From JANXQE01 sp035651635 (GTDB lineage: Bacteria; Verrucomicrobiota; Verrucomicrobiia; Limisphaerales; UBA8199), in assembly GCA_035651635.1 (NCBI GenBank), contig DASRFK010000104.1, forward strand, positions 3,806 to 67,805: a stretch of 64,000 nt of DNA. Reading direction: 5' to 3'. The translations under genes were made by a program, and so were the position numbers. Below, piece after piece: positions 1-8,566 of the stretch; position 1 is the first letter of the stretch, and every line of letters starts with the position of its first letter. The notes under the pieces are model-generated. The model had not been told where the DNA came from. It saw nothing but the letters and a program-made list of their open reading frames with translations, and made no database searches.

Positions 1-2
1 CC

Positions 3-1490
3 AACAACAACCCCACTTGGTATTCGGCATCGGGCTTGCCCCCGGGCTTCGTCAGCGAGGGCTCTGGTCTGATCCAGGGCATACCCAGGGCCGCCGGGAC
101 CTTCGCCGTTCGCGTCGAAGCTCGAAATCTCTTTGAGACCGTTTCGGCCACCATTCATCTTACCTTTAGTCCTGGGACCATTACAGGGGGGACGCCCCCT
201 CCGCAACCTTCGTCCCCGTTCATTTTGTACCCCTTCACTGGTACCAATGATGGGGCTAATCCGGTAGCGCCACTGGTGCAGGCCAGCGACGGCAATTTCT
301 ATGGAACAACACGTTCCGGGGGCAGATATACCAACGGCACCGTGTTTAAAATCAACGGCAATGGGGTGCTTAGTAGCTTGCACTCCTTCTCCGGCACCAA
401 CGATGGCGCCAACCCGGAGGGCGGGTTGGTACAGGGTAGAGACGGCAATTTCTATGGCACAACCAGCGCCGGCGGCAGATATACCAACGGCACGGTGTTC
501 AAAATCACCGGCAGCGGGGTGCTGACAACCTTGTACTCCTTTTCAGGTGCGGTTGATGGCGCGAATCCCGTCGCCGGACTGGTCCAGGGCGGCGATGGCA
601 GTTTCTATGGCACAACACCGTTCGCCGGCAGATACGCCAATGGGACGGTGTTCAAAATCAGTACTACTGGAGTACTGACCAGTTTGTACTCGTTTAGCGG
701 CGCCGCTGATGGCGGAAGTCCAGCGGCTGGCCTGGTTCTAGGCAGCGATGGCGGTCTTTATGGCACGACGAGTTCCGGCGGCTCGTTCACCAACGGCACC
801 GTGTTCAGAATCAGCACCAATGGCGTGCTGACCGGGTTACATTCATTCACTGGCGGCGATGGTGCCAACCCCCAAGCGGCGCTGGTGCGGGGTCGTGACG
901 GAAATTTTTACGGGACTACCTACGGCGGCGGCGCCTATTCCAGCGGCACAGTGTTTCAAATCACCACCAATGGCGTCCTGACCAGGTTATACTCTTTCAC
1001 CGGCACCAATGATGGTGCCAATCCCAAGGCGGCCCTGGTGCGGGCCGGAGACGGCACTTTTTATGGCACGACAGTCTTCGGCGGCTCGTCTGGCGATGGT
1101 ACCGTGTTCCAAATCAACACCAATGGGGGCTTGGCCGATCTGCATTCCTTCTCCGGCGGTGATGGCGCGAATCCCGAGGCTGGGCTGGTTCTGGCCAGCG
1201 ACGGCAGTTTTTACGGGACAACGTCCAATGGCGGCCAGCAGGGAGGCGGGACCGTTTTCCGGTTTAACTTCGTTCCCACCCAAGCCGTCACGATTAGCAA
1301 GAGCGCCCTTCATCTCACCTGGAGCACGGAAGCCGGAGCGCAGTATCAATTGCAGTACAAATACGACCTAAGTTCGAGCAAGTGGGCGAGCCAGGGCGAT
1401 CCAGTGACGGCCGCCGGACAAACGCTCACCTTCACCGACTCCGTCACGAACGGACCACGACGGTTTTACCGGTTGCTGCGCTCGCCCTAA
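3..1490 (+). CDS. Exported Gloeo/Verruco-repeat protein, 5' end cut by window edge
   Basis: The frame is open from the window edge, so the true start lies upstream. The first readable residues (ASGLPPGF...IPRAAGTF) match the end of an Ig-like 'putative Ig' domain. Seven copies of a roughly 50-residue repeat follow, each with DGANP, LV, DGNFYGTT, GG and NGTVFKI blocks and ending GVLT-LYSF. This matches the Gloeo_Verruco repeat described from Verrucomicrobia and Gloeobacter. The last ~70 residues (YQLQYKYDL...FTDS...RRFYRLL) are the C-terminal beta module common on verrucomicrobial exported proteins. A beta-propeller surface or secreted protein is inferred; ligand unknown. It is followed by an SPFH gene with an intergenic repeat between. 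Confidence 0.8.
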   Translation, partial: NNNPTWYSASGLPPGFVSEGSGLIQGIPRAAGTFAVRVEARNLFETVSATIHLTFSPGTITGGTPPPQPSSPFILYPFTGTNDGANPVAPLVQASDGNFYGTTRSGGRYTNGTVFKINGNGVLSSLHSFSGTNDGANPEGGLVQGRDGNFYGTTSAGGRYTNGTVFKITGSGVLTTLYSFSGAVDGANPVAGLVQGGDGSFYGTTPFAGRYANGTVFKISTTGVLTSLYSFSGAADGGSPAAGLVLGSDGGLYGTTSSGGSFTNGTVFRISTNGVLTGLHSFTGGDGANPQAALVRGRDGNFYGTTYGGGAYSSGTVFQITTNGVLTRLYSFTGTNDGANPKAALVRAGDGTFYGTTVFGGSSGDGTVFQINTNGGLADLHSFSGGDGANPEAGLVLASDGSFYGTTSNGGQQGGGTVFRFNFVPTQAVTISKSALHLTWSTEAGAQYQLQYKYDLSSSKWASQGDPVTAAGQTLTFTDSVTNGPRRFYRLLRSP

Positions 1491-1560
1491 CTTTTACTAT
1501 TGCTGAAGGCAATAACGCTTCGATTTCCGATTTCTCGACTCGCGATCTCTCAACTCGGGT

Positions 1561-1608
1561 TTCGGATTTCGGGTTTCTTTCGACCTTCGGCCTTCGGGTT
1601 TCGGGTTT
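1561..1608 (+). repeat. Dispersed TTCGG-rich intergenic repeat, copy 1
   Basis: A 48-nt stretch of alternating TTTCGG/CCTTCGG words. It matches 61128-61175 at 46 of 48 positions and has shorter inverted relatives at 3632-3668 and 60998-61036. It lies between two genes and is probably non-coding. Confidence 0.75.
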
Positions 1609-1633
1609 TATAACTTCGCGCGCGGACCTTGCA

Positions 1634-2689
1634 ATGGGCCATTTTTTGGCTCAAGCTCGTGCCCAGGCGCACCACTCGATTATGAGCATCCTATTCGGCG
1701 CGGTGATCGGTTTCGTAGCGTGGTTTCTGGTTCGTTATCTCGTTGCCGGCATTTACACCGTCGACCAAAACGAACGCGCGGTGAAGACCAGCTTTGGACG
1801 CGCCGAACGGGTGGGCACGGCCACGACCCGCCAGGACCCGATCTCCGACTCATTGCTGCCGGAGGAAAAAGATCGTTATAACTATCCCCAGGTCCGGATG
1901 ATTCCGCCAGGCGGGCCATACTTCAAGTGGCCGTGGGAACGGGTCTTCAAAGTTTCAATTGCAACTCAAACGGTCAATATGGCTTTTGACCCCGAGACAC
2001 CCGCCGCCAACCAGGGCGGCCGGGTCCTGGAAGCCGTAACCAAGGACCAGCTCAACACCGGTTTAACCGGCCAGATCCGTTACCGCGTTTCGGAGAAGAA
2101 CCTCTACGCGTACGTCTTCGGCGTGAAGCGGCCCATCGTTCACGTGATGGGTTACTTCACATCGGTGCTGAGGGAACGGATTGCCAATTTCGAGGCGCCC
2201 CCAGCTCCGCCTGTCCAGCCTTCGAACCTGCCAATCCCTACGCCGGAGTTGGCCACCGCCGCCATCGGCGTGTCCATTAACGACCTTCGAAAAAATCTGC
2301 GGGACATCAACGAACACATGGATCGCGAGTGCAAATCCTCCGAAGCCAGGTACGGGATTGCTTTGGACGCCTCCCTCATAACCGGAATCGATCCACCCCC
2401 TGAGGTCGAATCGGCCCTGGCCGCTATCAACACTGCTTACAACCAGGTCTCCTCCGACATCAGCCTCGCCCAGGCTTCGGCGGACCAGAAACTGGTCCAA
2501 TCCAAAACCGCCGTCGAGATTGAAACCTTGCGGGCCCAAGCCGAAGTCGAGCCGCTCAAAGCGCTGGCCGACCAATTGCGCGTTTTGCGCCAAAGCGGAC
2601 CCGATGCGCTTCCGGTTTATGTGCGCAACGTCCGCCTGAAACTCTTCAGCGACGCCCGCCGCGCCATCCTGGAGGTGCCCCGTGGTTAA
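1634..2689 (+). CDS. SPFH/band 7 family membrane protein (upstream of pair)
   Basis: A 351-residue protein with one N-terminal membrane segment (SILFGAVIGFVAWFLVRYLVAGIY), then a band 7/prohibitin-like domain opening with VDQNERAVKTSFGRAERV, and a charged, probably coiled-coil helix near residues 260-320 (EIETLRAQAEVEPLKALADQ). SPFH proteins oligomerise at membranes and scaffold proteases or microdomains; the exact role here is unknown. Translation could start at ATG 1634 or ATG 1682; a longer open frame to 1382 runs through repeat DNA and the previous gene and is unlikely. The stop overlaps the GTG of the next SPFH gene by 8 nt, so the two are probably co-translated subunits, as in HflK/HflC. 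Confidence 0.8.
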   Translation: MGHFLAQARAQAHHSIMSILFGAVIGFVAWFLVRYLVAGIYTVDQNERAVKTSFGRAERVGTATTRQDPISDSLLPEEKDRYNYPQVRMIPPGGPYFKWPWERVFKVSIATQTVNMAFDPETPAANQGGRVLEAVTKDQLNTGLTGQIRYRVSEKNLYAYVFGVKRPIVHVMGYFTSVLRERIANFEAPPAPPVQPSNLPIPTPELATAAIGVSINDLRKNLRDINEHMDRECKSSEARYGIALDASLITGIDPPPEVESALAAINTAYNQVSSDISLAQASADQKLVQSKTAVEIETLRAQAEVEPLKALADQLRVLRQSGPDALPVYVRNVRLKLFSDARRAILEVPRG

Positions 2690-3602
2690 TTTCTTCATCG
2701 CGGCGGCCGCTGCCTTTTTAGGACCTTTTATTCTGGGTCCGCTGATCGCCGCCTTCTGCCGGACGTTCGGTCTGTACACCGTCGTGCAGGAGCGCCAATG
2801 CAAGGTGTATATGCTCTTTGGCAAGGTCGCGTTGATCCTCAACGAGCCGGGCCTGCACCTGCTCTGGCTGAAGCTCGGCTGGAAAGCTCCCTTCATTAAT
2901 TTCATGGGCCGATGCCACACGCTCGATATGCGCCTGGACCAGGAGTACTTGCGCAGCCAGCCGGTCAATTCCGAGGAAGGCGCTCCGATGGGGATCGGGA
3001 TTTGGTACGAGATGTTTATCAGCGACCCGGTGTCTTACCTTTTCAAAAATGCCGACCCGCGCGGCTCGCTGGCCGCCAACGTCAGCAATTCCACCGTGCG
3101 CTGCCTCAGCAACCTCAAGCTTGCCAGCATGCTCGAAAACCGCCATGCCATGAGCCAAACCGTGCGCGAGGAAGTCTCGCCCAAATCCCACGAATGGGGC
3201 TATCAGCTTGGCTCGGTTTACATACGCAAAGTCCATTTACGCGACGCGAACATGATCAAGCAGATCGAGGAAAAGGTCGTTAACCGTTTGCGGCAGGTCA
3301 CCTCCGCCATCAAACAGGACGGGGCCAACCAGGTCAGCATCATCACCAGCACCGCCGAACGCCAGGCCGCCATCGAGTTCGCCAAAGCTGCCGCCATGCG
3401 CCCCCGCATCGTCGGCGCCGGTCTGCAGGAAATCGCCCGCGACTCCGAGATCGCCCGCGCCATGTTTAATATCCTCGAAGCCCAGAAGCTGCTGGATGGC
3501 GAGGCGGATATAACCTTGATTCCTCAGGGCAACGAATTGCTTGGCGAGTTGGCGGCAGTTGAGCCAGACCGAGTCAGCGCGCCGCGAGAGAAACCTGTGT
3601 GA
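2682..3602 (+). CDS. SPFH/band 7 family membrane protein (downstream of pair)
   Basis: A 306-residue protein with a hydrophobic N-terminus (FFIAAAAAFLGPFILGPLIAAFC) followed by a band 7 domain (YTVVQERQCKVYMLFGKVALIL) and an Ala/Glu-rich C-terminal helix (ITSTAERQAAIEFAKAAAMRP). It starts at GTG 2682 with GGAGGTG 5 nt upstream, inside the end of the previous SPFH gene. A heteromeric membrane complex of the two products is inferred from the overlap and family precedent. No protease gene is adjacent. Confidence 0.8.
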   Translation: MVNFFIAAAAAFLGPFILGPLIAAFCRTFGLYTVVQERQCKVYMLFGKVALILNEPGLHLLWLKLGWKAPFINFMGRCHTLDMRLDQEYLRSQPVNSEEGAPMGIGIWYEMFISDPVSYLFKNADPRGSLAANVSNSTVRCLSNLKLASMLENRHAMSQTVREEVSPKSHEWGYQLGSVYIRKVHLRDANMIKQIEEKVVNRLRQVTSAIKQDGANQVSIITSTAERQAAIEFAKAAAMRPRIVGAGLQEIARDSEIARAMFNILEAQKLLDGEADITLIPQGNELLGELAAVEPDRVSAPREKPV

Positions 3603-3631
3603 TTTGGATCCGCCACGGTGAAACCGGGCTT

Positions 3632-3668
3632 AAATCCGAAACCCGAAGGACGAAACCCGAAAACCGAT
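3632..3668 (-). repeat. Dispersed TTCGG-rich intergenic repeat, copy 2 (inverted)
   Basis: Short words of the form CCGAAACCCGAAGG are the reverse complement of the copy at 1561-1608. Together the two flank the SPFH pair in opposite orientation. Confidence 0.6.
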
Positions 3669-3798
3669 AAAATGAGGTTTTGAACGCTAGTTGCGTTTGC
3701 TTACAGCCAAAGCGATGAGCCCATCATGGAAAGCCCTCTTTCGCGTTCGCGCATGCATCAGGACCATTGAACCTGACCCAGAAAGACGCGCCAGCGTC

Positions 3799-3913
3799 TT
3801 GGAGTGCGGCGCTCTGCGCCGCTTTTGGAACCGACGACGGACGACCTGCGAAAGATCTTAAATCATTCGACCCTACTTCGCTCCCAAAAGCGCCGCAAAG
3901 CGGCGCACTCCAA
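3799..3913. repeat. Imperfect inverted repeat, 30-nt arms
   Basis: The left arm (3799-3828, starting TTGGAGTGCGGCGC) and right arm (3884-3913, ending GGCGCACTCCAA) are near reverse complements, and each arm also carries internal GCGGCGC/GCGCCGC symmetry. This looks like a REP/BIME-type element. Confidence 0.65.
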
Positions 3914-4005
3914 AACCTTCGGAGTCCGTACGGTTCATGGAAAGCCTTCCTTTGCGTATGCAGATGTATTGCGCCATGAACCCAAACTGCGCTGCGAAAG
4001 CTCCA

Positions 4006-4025
4006 CCCTCTCCTGGGGGAGAGGG
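4006..4025. repeat. Small GC-rich hairpin
   Basis: CCCTCTCC, 4-nt loop, GGAGAGGG: a perfect 8-bp stem. There is no T-run after it on either strand, so it is a REP-like palindrome rather than a convincing terminator. Confidence 0.6.
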
Positions 4026-4197
4026 CTGGGGTGGGGCTGGGGTGAGGGCGGGCTTTCCGTTCGGTTCATGGAAAGCTTCCACGTTGTTTAACGCGCATTG
4101 GGACCTTGAACCTAGCTAGGAATAGCCCCTCTCCCCGCTCGTTCCTGACGGGGCGAGGGAGTCAGCCGGTTGCGCACCGAAAGCTATTGGGCTTGCT

Positions 4198-4260
4198 CCC
4201 TCTCCTCCTCGGGCCATCGCCGCGCCGAAGCGGCTACGGCCGCGCAGGCGGGAGGAGAGG
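4198..4260. repeat. Large hairpin with 11-bp outer stem
   Basis: CCCTCTCCTCC at 4198-4208 pairs with GGAGGAGAGGG near 4251-4261, enclosing a GC-rich interior that is itself partly self-complementary. It could lie in the 3' untranslated region of the leftward LolC/E-like gene. Confidence 0.5.
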
Positions 4261-4349
4261 GGAGAGGAGGCCTTTCGATACACGGTTCACGGAAGGGGTC
4301 AGGTAAAACATGTTCTTTCGGATTGTGCCTGGCACGCCGAGTCCCCTGC

Positions 4350-5621
4350 CTAAGCATGTCGCAAAGCTTCGATGGGTTTAAGCCGCGACGCCATAAAGGC
4401 GGGGATCACTCCACCCAATATACAGATTACGAAGGCGCTGCCACAGATCAGCAGAACGTCGCGCGGAACGATTAACGCCGGTAACTCTCCAAAACCATAA
4501 ATCGAGGGCGCCAACAACTCGACGCGCAATGTCCGGTTCAGGAGATGCAGAAACCCGTTCCGATAGGCTAACGCCAGGCGTCCCAATCCAAGACCGGCGG
4601 CAATACCGTTGGCGCCAATAAAGCCGCTTTGACTCAGAAACAAGGTGGCGACCTGGACGTCGGTAGCACCCAGTGCTTTGAGCATGCCAATCTCGCGCGT
4701 CTTCTGGACCACGAACGTGATGAGCGCGCTGAGAATGCACAAGGCGGCCACAATCATGATGAAGAACAAAAGGTAGAACTGGATGTTCCGAGCCACAACT
4801 ACGGCTCCGAGCAACTGAGCGCTTTCCTCCTTCCAGGTACTGATCTGGAAACCGGGCCCGAGCGCTTGTTCGAGCTGGTCACGGACCACTTCGGCCTGAT
4901 AGGGATCCTTCACGGCGACCAACAACCCGTGAACACTGTGTCCGAGGTCGTACATTCTCTGCGCGTTTTCCAGCGAGGTCAGAATGAAAGCCCGATTATA
5001 TTCGAAATAGCCGACATCAAAGATCCCGCGAACGTGGTATTCATCCGGCACCGGTTCTTTTTGGTTGTTGTCACCGGCGTGTTTTCGCCATTGGACCAGG
5101 TCGGCCGGGGAATAAACCAGCAGCGGATCGCCGACGGTGACCTTCAATTGTTTCGCTAGTTCGATTCCGATCACCAACCCACGCTCCGCGAGGTCGAATT
5201 TGCCGATTTTTGTGCTGGCGGCCAGGCTGCTGCTGTTGCCCTCAAGTTTTGGGTCCAGCCCTCGCACCCATGGCGCGGCATCCTCCGGTTGCCCGGTCCG
5301 TGGCTTCGTTTCGACCAGCACCTGGCCCAAAATAAATGGTGCGATGGCCTTCACATTTTCGTTCTTCGCAATGAGTGGAGCGATGTTGCGATAATCATCC
5401 ATCGTGCGGCCCGCTTGAAGGACGCGCAGGTGAGGATTCAGTCCAAGGATTTTTTCGCGTAACTTATGCTCGAAGCCGGTGAAGACGCTGATCACGACAA
5501 TCAGCACGGCGACACCCAGCGTGACCCCCAACACAGAAATGAATGTTACCAGCGAGACGAAGCTGCGCTTTGGTCGTACGTAGCGCAAGGCTAGCAGCAA
5601 CTCGAAAGGCAGCCTCGTCAT
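4350..5621 (-). CDS. LolC/LolE-family ABC transporter permease
   Basis: A 423-residue permease. The N-terminus (FELLLALRYVRPKRSFVSLVTFISVLGVTLGVAVLIVV) carries the family signature, a periplasmic domain spans about residues 50-270, and three C-terminal membrane helices (IQFYLLFFIMIVAALCILS..., ANGIAAGLGLG..., DVLLICGSAFVICILGG) carry an FtsX fold with a KTREIGMLKALGA loop. Lol permeases release lipoproteins from the inner membrane towards the outer membrane with a LolD ATPase. No lolD is visible here, so it may be downstream, outside the window's coding order, or elsewhere. Subunit identity (C versus E) cannot be decided. Confidence 0.88.
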   Translation of the reverse strand: MTRLPFELLLALRYVRPKRSFVSLVTFISVLGVTLGVAVLIVVISVFTGFEHKLREKILGLNPHLRVLQAGRTMDDYRNIAPLIAKNENVKAIAPFILGQVLVETKPRTGQPEDAAPWVRGLDPKLEGNSSSLAASTKIGKFDLAERGLVIGIELAKQLKVTVGDPLLVYSPADLVQWRKHAGDNNQKEPVPDEYHVRGIFDVGYFEYNRAFILTSLENAQRMYDLGHSVHGLLVAVKDPYQAEVVRDQLEQALGPGFQISTWKEESAQLLGAVVVARNIQFYLLFFIMIVAALCILSALITFVVQKTREIGMLKALGATDVQVATLFLSQSGFIGANGIAAGLGLGRLALAYRNGFLHLLNRTLRVELLAPSIYGFGELPALIVPRDVLLICGSAFVICILGGVIPAFMASRLKPIEALRHA

Positions 5622-5676
5622 AGCTGAGAACCTGCGCGCCTTCGAGAGCCTCGCGTTGGACTTTGCACCACGGCTG

Positions 5677-5799
5677 CTCTCATTAACACCGCGGCTTCTG
5701 CCCGGTGTGAGGCGCTCGAGAAAATTAAAACCATTTCATACGGTTTTAATCGCATGCCGGCCGAGGTACACTGCACTGAAGCGGCAGTGTTAATGAGAG
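5677..5799. repeat. MITE-like element with 16-bp terminal inverted repeats
   Basis: CTCTCATTAACACCGC (5677-5692) is matched by GCAGTGTTAATGAGAG (5784-5799), 15 of 16 pairing. A perfect 9-bp hairpin, ATTAAAACC - 9 nt - GGTTTTAAT, sits at 5724-5750. It contains no reading frame and lies in the intergenic region upstream of the LolC/E-like gene. Confidence 0.6.
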
Positions 5800-5830
5800 T
5801 CGCAGCTCGAAGTCGTTCATAGATCCTTTT

Positions 5831-6958
5831 TCATTGGCGCGACCAGGAAGGTTCTGGCGTAGCTGTCATTGTCGAAGCTGCCTGAACAATCCAACCGTCC
5901 CGGCCCGTGCGGCGCATCAAGGCTCGGCTCGCCCGCTGCGCTTCGGGCTTGTCCGGCCGAGCGATCCAAAGTTTGTGTTGGCTGATGCTCAGCATAGGAA
6001 GATCCGAGGGGCTATCGCCGGCGCAGAGGTAAGGATTGCTGCCGAGGGCATCCAAAATACAGGCGACCTTGCCGGAATAGACCGGCACCGGGAATTGGAC
6101 ATGGCGGGTCACATAAAAGGAACCGAGTGCTTTTGGTTTTAAGCGGGCATATCCAAAATCGTCGCGTATCAGCACCGAATCCTTATGCAATCGGCCGTTC
6201 TTGTCTTCGAGCAGGGTCGCCACGCCAATCACATTCTGCGGGCGCAGACCGGGCTTACTGCCACGTTCGGCTAGCAATGGATTCAGAACGTGTGCCACGA
6301 TCCAGCGCACGCTCCAGACATTGCTGGCCGAAACGATCCATGGCTGGTACTCGAGGCGGAGCAACTCGGCAATCAACTCGACCATTTCCTGGCGGAAACG
6401 AGGGGCCGGGTACCGGTGAGTATGGGCCTGCGTCCGGCGAGTTCGAACGCGACCATTGAGGTCTAGCGCCGAGCAGGCGCCGGCCGTTGCTTGCACTACT
6501 TCGGCCAGGCTAAGCCCCTCCAATGCTTGCGTGGCCCAGATGTAGCCATTGGCTAGCGGAGTGGCGTCGGCCTTGCCGTGAACCGTGGGAGCCAAAAGCG
6601 CCTCGTAATACTGCATGATGTCCGCGCAGTCCTGCACCGTGCCCAGGCTTTTGCCGCCAATATTGACCGCCGGGCCAAGACTCGGAGAGATATTGGCTAA
6701 GGTTAGACGCCCGCTGCGGCCCAAGAAGGCCAGAACCGCTTCGCCAATGTCCCCGCTGACAATCGTATTATCGAAATCGAAAACCACCGGAAGGCGCTGC
6801 CCGGCGCCTTTACGCAAGACTTGTTGAAGACTGCGCCGGGCTTCGGGGTCCCACCCGTTGGCCCGGAGTCGGCAAACGGTTTTATTCAGGGCTGGTTTGC
6901 CGCTTGGCTCCCGTAAATTCAAGCGCATCGGGCGAGCGGTGCCGGGAGAGATCTTCAT
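5831..6958 (-). CDS. HAD-superfamily phosphatase, SerB/PHOSPHO-like
   Basis: Motif I is VVFDFDNTIVSGD near residue 60; motif II is probably the Ser of WIVSASN; motif III/IV is CAGDSPSDLPML near residue 310. These are the phosphoserine-phosphatase-like HAD signatures. The long cap between motifs I and II is typical of C1-capped members. Substrate unknown. ATG 6958 overlaps the TGA of the upstream GH39-like gene as ATGA, which decides the start over an earlier in-frame ATG at 6970 and implies translational coupling. The first ~50 residues have no clear domain. Confidence 0.78.
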   Translation of the reverse strand: MKISPGTARPMRLNLREPSGKPALNKTVCRLRANGWDPEARRSLQQVLRKGAGQRLPVVFDFDNTIVSGDIGEAVLAFLGRSGRLTLANISPSLGPAVNIGGKSLGTVQDCADIMQYYEALLAPTVHGKADATPLANGYIWATQALEGLSLAEVVQATAGACSALDLNGRVRTRRTQAHTHRYPAPRFRQEMVELIAELLRLEYQPWIVSASNVWSVRWIVAHVLNPLLAERGSKPGLRPQNVIGVATLLEDKNGRLHKDSVLIRDDFGYARLKPKALGSFYVTRHVQFPVPVYSGKVACILDALGSNPYLCAGDSPSDLPMLSISQHKLWIARPDKPEAQRASRALMRRTGRDGWIVQAASTMTATPEPSWSRQ

Positions 6959-8352
6959 TCGAAATACCAATATTCAACCCCATAAGGCTGAAGTTTGAGA
7001 TGGAGATGCTGGTCACCTTTTGCAAGCCTGACAAACGGTTCGGGACGCAAACGCAAGTTCTCGTCAACTCCAGGCGAAAGGGCGTCGAGCGTAATGTGGC
7101 GCAAGCGCGAGTTGGCCGCGCATCCTCGCAACGTCAGGTCAACTCCGACGTCCGCCGGCGAGAAATTCCACAGCAACAGGTTGTCGCACCGCAATTCGGG
7201 GTCGTGCGTCGCAAACCCATGAATCTCCGGTTGGTCGGAGGTGAGCCGCAACCGCTCGCCTGCCATCCGCGAGAGCAGTTTCCAGGCGTAATAGGCCGGC
7301 CGGGCCTGGTTCTGATAATCGAATAAGCCGTCGAACTGCGGCATCCGGTTCCACCAGCGGGTCATGAACGAGGCGCCGCGCTCCGACATAAACGGCTGAA
7401 ATTCCTCGATTCGCACCTGCCAATCCCGGATATGGTAATAGCAGGAATAGTCCAGGCGCGCTTCTTTCATTTGCCAGACGGTCTCGCAGACAAAACATGG
7501 TTGGAAACGAGGGTCGAGCTCGGGATTCGTCAGGTCCATATTCCACTCGTCCAGGATCGTTTCCGGTTTAAGCGCGGGATGCTCGTTGAGCAAAGCTCGA
7601 ACGCGCTCAATCGTCCCGCGGATTGCTTTGGGGTCGCTGCTATAGATATGCCAGGAAACGAAATGGAGGGGGACCCCGTTAGTCTCGCAAAAACCAAGCA
7701 ACGCCGGCAGCAACGGCGAGCCCGAGCTCGCCAGCGCGGGTCCGCCAACCCGGGCCCGAGGATCCGCTCGTAATATCGCCGCAACGGTGTGCTGATAGTA
7801 CCGAACGTAATTGTCGGGTTTAAACCGGTAGGGACAGCCCCCGTCTTCGCCGATATCCGGTTCATTGGCGATTTCCCAGTAAAGGCCCGGCTGCCGGCCG
7901 GCGTAGTGTCGAACCAGCTTGAAAACCAGCTTTTCCCACTGGCCGTAATCACTCGGCTCGACCTGATCCTGGTCGATCCTTGGGAACAATGCGTGTGGTT
8001 TAAAGCAAATACACATCAGCGGCCTGGCGCCAGTAGCCAGGATCATCTCGACCGAGCGGTCCAGAGTCGCGAAGTTGACTTTGCCGGCCCCAGGCATGAG
8101 TGCGAAGTATTCCTGGATAAAGAGCCGGATCATTTTTGGCCGCAGTGCGCGGATTTCCGGGATGCGATCGGGCCACATCGGTTCGACCGATAACCCGCCC
8201 TGACCCAGGCCCATGTGGTCCATCGCCATCGGCCCAAGTTTGTCCGCGAAATCCACCTCGACCTGAGCGCTTCGCGCCGGCAGGCAGGTTGGTAGCCCGT
8301 TTGAAATGCCCAACCCGAGCAGCACCAGGAATTTGGCAAGTCGCGGTTTCAT
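6955..8352 (-). CDS. Secreted GH39-like glycoside hydrolase
   Basis: A 465-residue protein with an N-terminal signal peptide (KFLVLLGLGISNGLPTCLPARSA). The TIM-barrel-like body contains YWEIANEPDIG, where the Glu of NEP is the expected acid/base, and ETILDEWNMD, where Glu is the expected nucleophile, an arrangement of clan GH-A such as GH39. A small C-terminal beta domain follows (LLLWNFSPADVGVDLTLRG). Substrate not predictable. The start at ATG 8352 is chosen because it gives a clean signal peptide; an upstream in-frame start at 8409 would add 19 residues. Coupled to the HAD phosphatase gene. Confidence 0.75.
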   Translation of the reverse strand: MKPRLAKFLVLLGLGISNGLPTCLPARSAQVEVDFADKLGPMAMDHMGLGQGGLSVEPMWPDRIPEIRALRPKMIRLFIQEYFALMPGAGKVNFATLDRSVEMILATGARPLMCICFKPHALFPRIDQDQVEPSDYGQWEKLVFKLVRHYAGRQPGLYWEIANEPDIGEDGGCPYRFKPDNYVRYYQHTVAAILRADPRARVGGPALASSGSPLLPALLGFCETNGVPLHFVSWHIYSSDPKAIRGTIERVRALLNEHPALKPETILDEWNMDLTNPELDPRFQPCFVCETVWQMKEARLDYSCYYHIRDWQVRIEEFQPFMSERGASFMTRWWNRMPQFDGLFDYQNQARPAYYAWKLLSRMAGERLRLTSDQPEIHGFATHDPELRCDNLLLWNFSPADVGVDLTLRGCAANSRLRHITLDALSPGVDENLRLRPEPFVRLAKGDQHLHLKLQPYGVEYWYFE

Positions 8353-8440
8353 TGTGAGCGCGCTTGAGACTAGCCAGCTGACACGGGCCAGGCAACGCTC
8401 GGCTAACATCGCCTGCGGCCTATAGCGCTTGCCCTGGTGG

Positions 8441-8566
8441 GGACGGCGCGCTGCGCCGTCCGCGTCGTATCAACGGCTCAAGGCCCACGATCGCGAATGG
8501 TAGGATGGCATGTCACGTTCGTTCCGCCCGCTGAACGCGGCCGGGGACATCGCAGCGCGATGCCCC
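8441..8566. repeat. Pair of REP-like perfect hairpins
   Basis: GGACGGCGC-GCT-GCGCCGTCC at 8441-8461 is a perfect 9-bp stem with 3-nt loop. GGGGACATCGC-AGC-GCGATGCCCC at 8543-8566 is a second. They sit between the prenyl synthase stop and the GH39-like gene; neither has a T-tract. Confidence 0.65.

Larger units (their letters stand above)
3603..4349. other. 747-bp intergenic region rich in hairpins, no gene
   Basis: Several open frames cross this stretch but none resembles a protein. It holds a TTCGG-family repeat (3632-3668), a 30-nt imperfect inverted repeat pair, two GC-rich hairpins (4006-4025 and 4198-4260) and three spaced copies of the word CATGGAAAGC (around 3725, 3936 and 4067), two of them preceded by GTT. 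Confidence 0.7.

Noticed and set aside
1382..1633. N-terminal extension of the first SPFH gene
   Set aside because: It overlaps the previous gene and then runs through a dispersed repeat; the SPFH start at 1634 fits the domain.
4006..4260. Terminators after LolC/E-like gene
   Set aside because: Hairpins are strong but lack T-runs, so they are listed as repeats.
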